NCBI GenBank assembly: GCA_963731035.1 | Contig: CAVSUY010000021.1 | Span: forward strand, 62,001-126,000 | Source: JAANXG01 sp963731035 | GTDB lineage: Bacteria; Pseudomonadota; Gammaproteobacteria; Arenicellales; JAANXG01 | Reading direction: 5' to 3' | DNA: 64,000 nucleotides | Translations under genes and position numbers: made by a program | Notes under the pieces: generated by a model | What the model saw: the letters and a program-made list of their open reading frames with translations, nothing else | What the model was told of the DNA's origin: nothing | Database searches by the model: none | In this document: positions 62,432-64,000 of the stretch, one piece after another | Numbering within the stretch: the first letter of the stretch is position 1 | Layout of the letters: each line of letters begins with the position of its first letter

Positions 62432-64000
62432 TTACTCCTCGGGATGGGAATCGGTATCGGGGGGCGATGCCTGCTCATCCGTATCGTCCGATTCGCCGCT
62501 TTCCTCGATACGTTCCAGGCTGGACAACTGCTCCCCTTCCTTGACGTCGATGACCCGCACGCCCTGGGTGTTGCGGCCCTGGATCGATATCCCGTCGACC
62601 GGGGTGCGAATCAGCGTGCCGTGATTGGTTATCAGCATGACCTCGTCGTTGTCACCGACGTACTCGGCGGCCACCAGCTTGCCGTTGCGCTCGTTGGTAT
62701 GCATGGCGATTACACCCTGCCCGCCCCGCCCCTGGCGCGGGAACCCGCCAAGGCGGGTGCGCTTGCCGTAGCCCTTTTCGGTGACCGCCAGCACCGCCGT
62801 ATCCTCGGCAGGCTTGTCCGCGCAGATGATCAGCGAGATCACCTGCTGGCCGGCCTTGAGAGTGATGCCGCGCACGCCCTTGGCGGTGCGTCCCATCGAA
62901 CGCACATCCGATTCGGCGAAGCGGATGGACTTGCCGGCGTCGGTGAACAGCAGCACGTTCTTGTGGCCGTCGGTGATGTCCGCCGCCACCAGGTACTGCT
63001 CCGGCTTGAGGTCGATGGCGATGATGCCCGACGACCGCGGGCGCGAGAAATCCTTGAGCGGCGTCTTCTTCACGGTGCCGTCGCTGGAAGCCATGAACAC
63101 GAAGTAGCCTTCGTCGAAATTCTTCACCGGCAGCACCGTGGTGATCTTTTCGCCGCCTTGCAGGGGCAGCAGGTTGATCAAAGGCCGGCCGCGGGCGCCG
63201 CGCCCCGCCTGGGGCAGTTGGTACACCTTCAGCCAGTACACCTTGCCCTGGTTGGAAAAGCACAACACGGTGTCGTGGGTGTTGGCCACGAACATGCGGT
63301 CGACGAAGTCCTCGTCCTTGGTGCGGGTGGCCGACTTGCCGCGCCCGCCGCGCCGCTGGGCGCGATACTCGGTCAGCGATTGGGCCTTGGCGTAGCCGGC
63401 ATGGGACAGGGTCACCACTACGTCCTCTTCGGCGATCAGGTCCTCGGTCGAAAGATCCTCGTAGTTGTGGACAATCTCCGTCCGCCGCCCGTCGCCGTAC
63501 TCCTGGCGCACCGCGTTGAGCTCTTCGCGGATTACCTGCATCAGGCGGTCGCGGCTGCCGAGGATGTCGAGGAAGTCCTTGATCTTGCCGAGTATTTCCG
63601 AGTACTCGTTGCGGATCTTGTCCTGCTCCAGCGCCGTCAGCCGGTGCAGGCGCAGATCGAGTATTGCCTGGGCCTGGGCTTCGGACAGGTGGTAGCCGTC
63701 TTCTTTGAGGCCGAACTGCGGCGCCAGGTCGTCGGGTCGCGAGGAGTCCGCGCCCGCCCGCTCCAGCATCTGGACCACGACGCTGGACTCCCACACCGAT
63801 TCCACCAGCTTGCGCTTGGCATCGGCGGGACTCTCGGCGGCCTTGATGAGCTGGATCACCGGGTCGATGTTGCTCAAGGCGACCGCCCAGCCTTCCAGGA
63901 CGTGGGCCCGCTCCCTGGCCTTACGCAATTCATAGATGGTTCGCCGGGTGACGACCTCGCGCCGGTGGCGAACGAACTCTTCCAGCAGCTCCTTGAGGTT
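62432..64000 (-). CDS. gyrA: DNA gyrase subunit A (C-terminal part)
   Basis: The last 522 residues are in the window; the N-terminus with the active-site Tyr is beyond 64000. The visible part has the coiled-coil and lower tower (LDLRLHRLTALEQDKIRNEY) and the six-bladed C-terminal wheel. The GyrA-box QRRGGRG, around 63340-63358, identifies gyrase rather than topoisomerase IV. It ends with an acidic tail (ESGESDDTDEQ). It lies two nt before serC, as in many Gammaproteobacteria. Confidence 0.97.
   Translation of the reverse strand, partial: NLKELLEEFVRHRREVVTRRTIYELRKARERAHVLEGWAVALSNIDPVIQLIKAAESPADAKRKLVESVWESSVVVQMLERAGADSSRPDDLAPQFGLKEDGYHLSEAQAQAILDLRLHRLTALEQDKIRNEYSEILGKIKDFLDILGSRDRLMQVIREELNAVRQEYGDGRRTEIVHNYEDLSTEDLIAEEDVVVTLSHAGYAKAQSLTEYRAQRRGGRGKSATRTKDEDFVDRMFVANTHDTVLCFSNQGKVYWLKVYQLPQAGRGARGRPLINLLPLQGGEKITTVLPVKNFDEGYFVFMASSDGTVKKTPLKDFSRPRSSGIIAIDLKPEQYLVAADITDGHKNVLLFTDAGKSIRFAESDVRSMGRTAKGVRGITLKAGQQVISLIICADKPAEDTAVLAVTEKGYGKRTRLGGFPRQGRGGQGVIAMHTNERNGKLVAAEYVGDNDEVMLITNHGTLIRTPVDGISIQGRNTQGVRVIDVKEGEQLSSLERIEESGESDDTDEQASPPDTDSHPEE

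Overview
The window looks like part of a GC-rich gammaproteobacterial chromosome. The minus-strand order gyrA, serC, serA, pheA, hisC, tyrA, aroA, cmk, rpsA, ihfB, lapA, lapB, followed by ugd, hldA, hldD and rfaH, is a typical gammaproteobacterial arrangement, and RfaH, LapB and the heptose genes point to a lipopolysaccharide-making cell. I cannot name the genus. Almost every gene is on the minus strand, so the window reads biologically from 64000 down to 1.

64000-49506 is core genome: partial gyrA, serine and aromatic amino-acid genes, cmk, rpsA, ihfB, lapA and lapB. These genes are intact. Non-coding insertions sit between them: a nested tandem array of GGGAGAGGG-type palindromes beside a small DUF559 nuclease gene (58.6-59.9 kb), a 264-bp MITE-like element exactly at the lapA/lapB junction, and several REP-like palindromes built on a TTGTAGGAGC core.

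48942-43873 holds a ComEA-like secreted helix-hairpin-helix protein with a clear terminator, UDP-glucose dehydrogenase, two ADP-heptose enzymes, the antiterminator RfaH and a winged-helix regulator. In the gap after the regulator there is a perfect 12-nt ops element (43801-43812) in the sense orientation. I infer that RfaH controls the giant polysaccharide operon that follows.

43744-1 is a polysaccharide/O-antigen locus of about 37 genes, often coupled by 4-bp ATGA/GTGA overlaps. It contains a UDP-glucuronate 4-epimerase, about 18 glycosyltransferases of GT2, GT4, GT9 and GT-C type, four sulfotransferase-like genes, methyltransferases, a 2OG-Fe(II) oxygenase, an MsbA-type ABC exporter, a Wzy-like polymerase, an AsnB amidotransferase, a WcaJ-type initiating transferase, RmlA and RmlB, the Wzm/Wzt O-antigen ABC exporter, and a 1352-residue protein joining a methyltransferase, a kinase-like region, a coiled coil and two GT2 domains. 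The locus ends in a partial WecA/MraY-like transferase. The likely product is one or more decorated, probably sulfated surface glycans.

The polysaccharide locus contains many single-base frameshifts (near 1.49, 30.63, 32.40, 37.47 and 38.34 kb, and three between 42.2 and 42.65 kb), while the core half shows none. This could be real decay of variable glycan genes or assembly error. I saw no tRNA, rRNA, CRISPR array, prophage or intact transposase.
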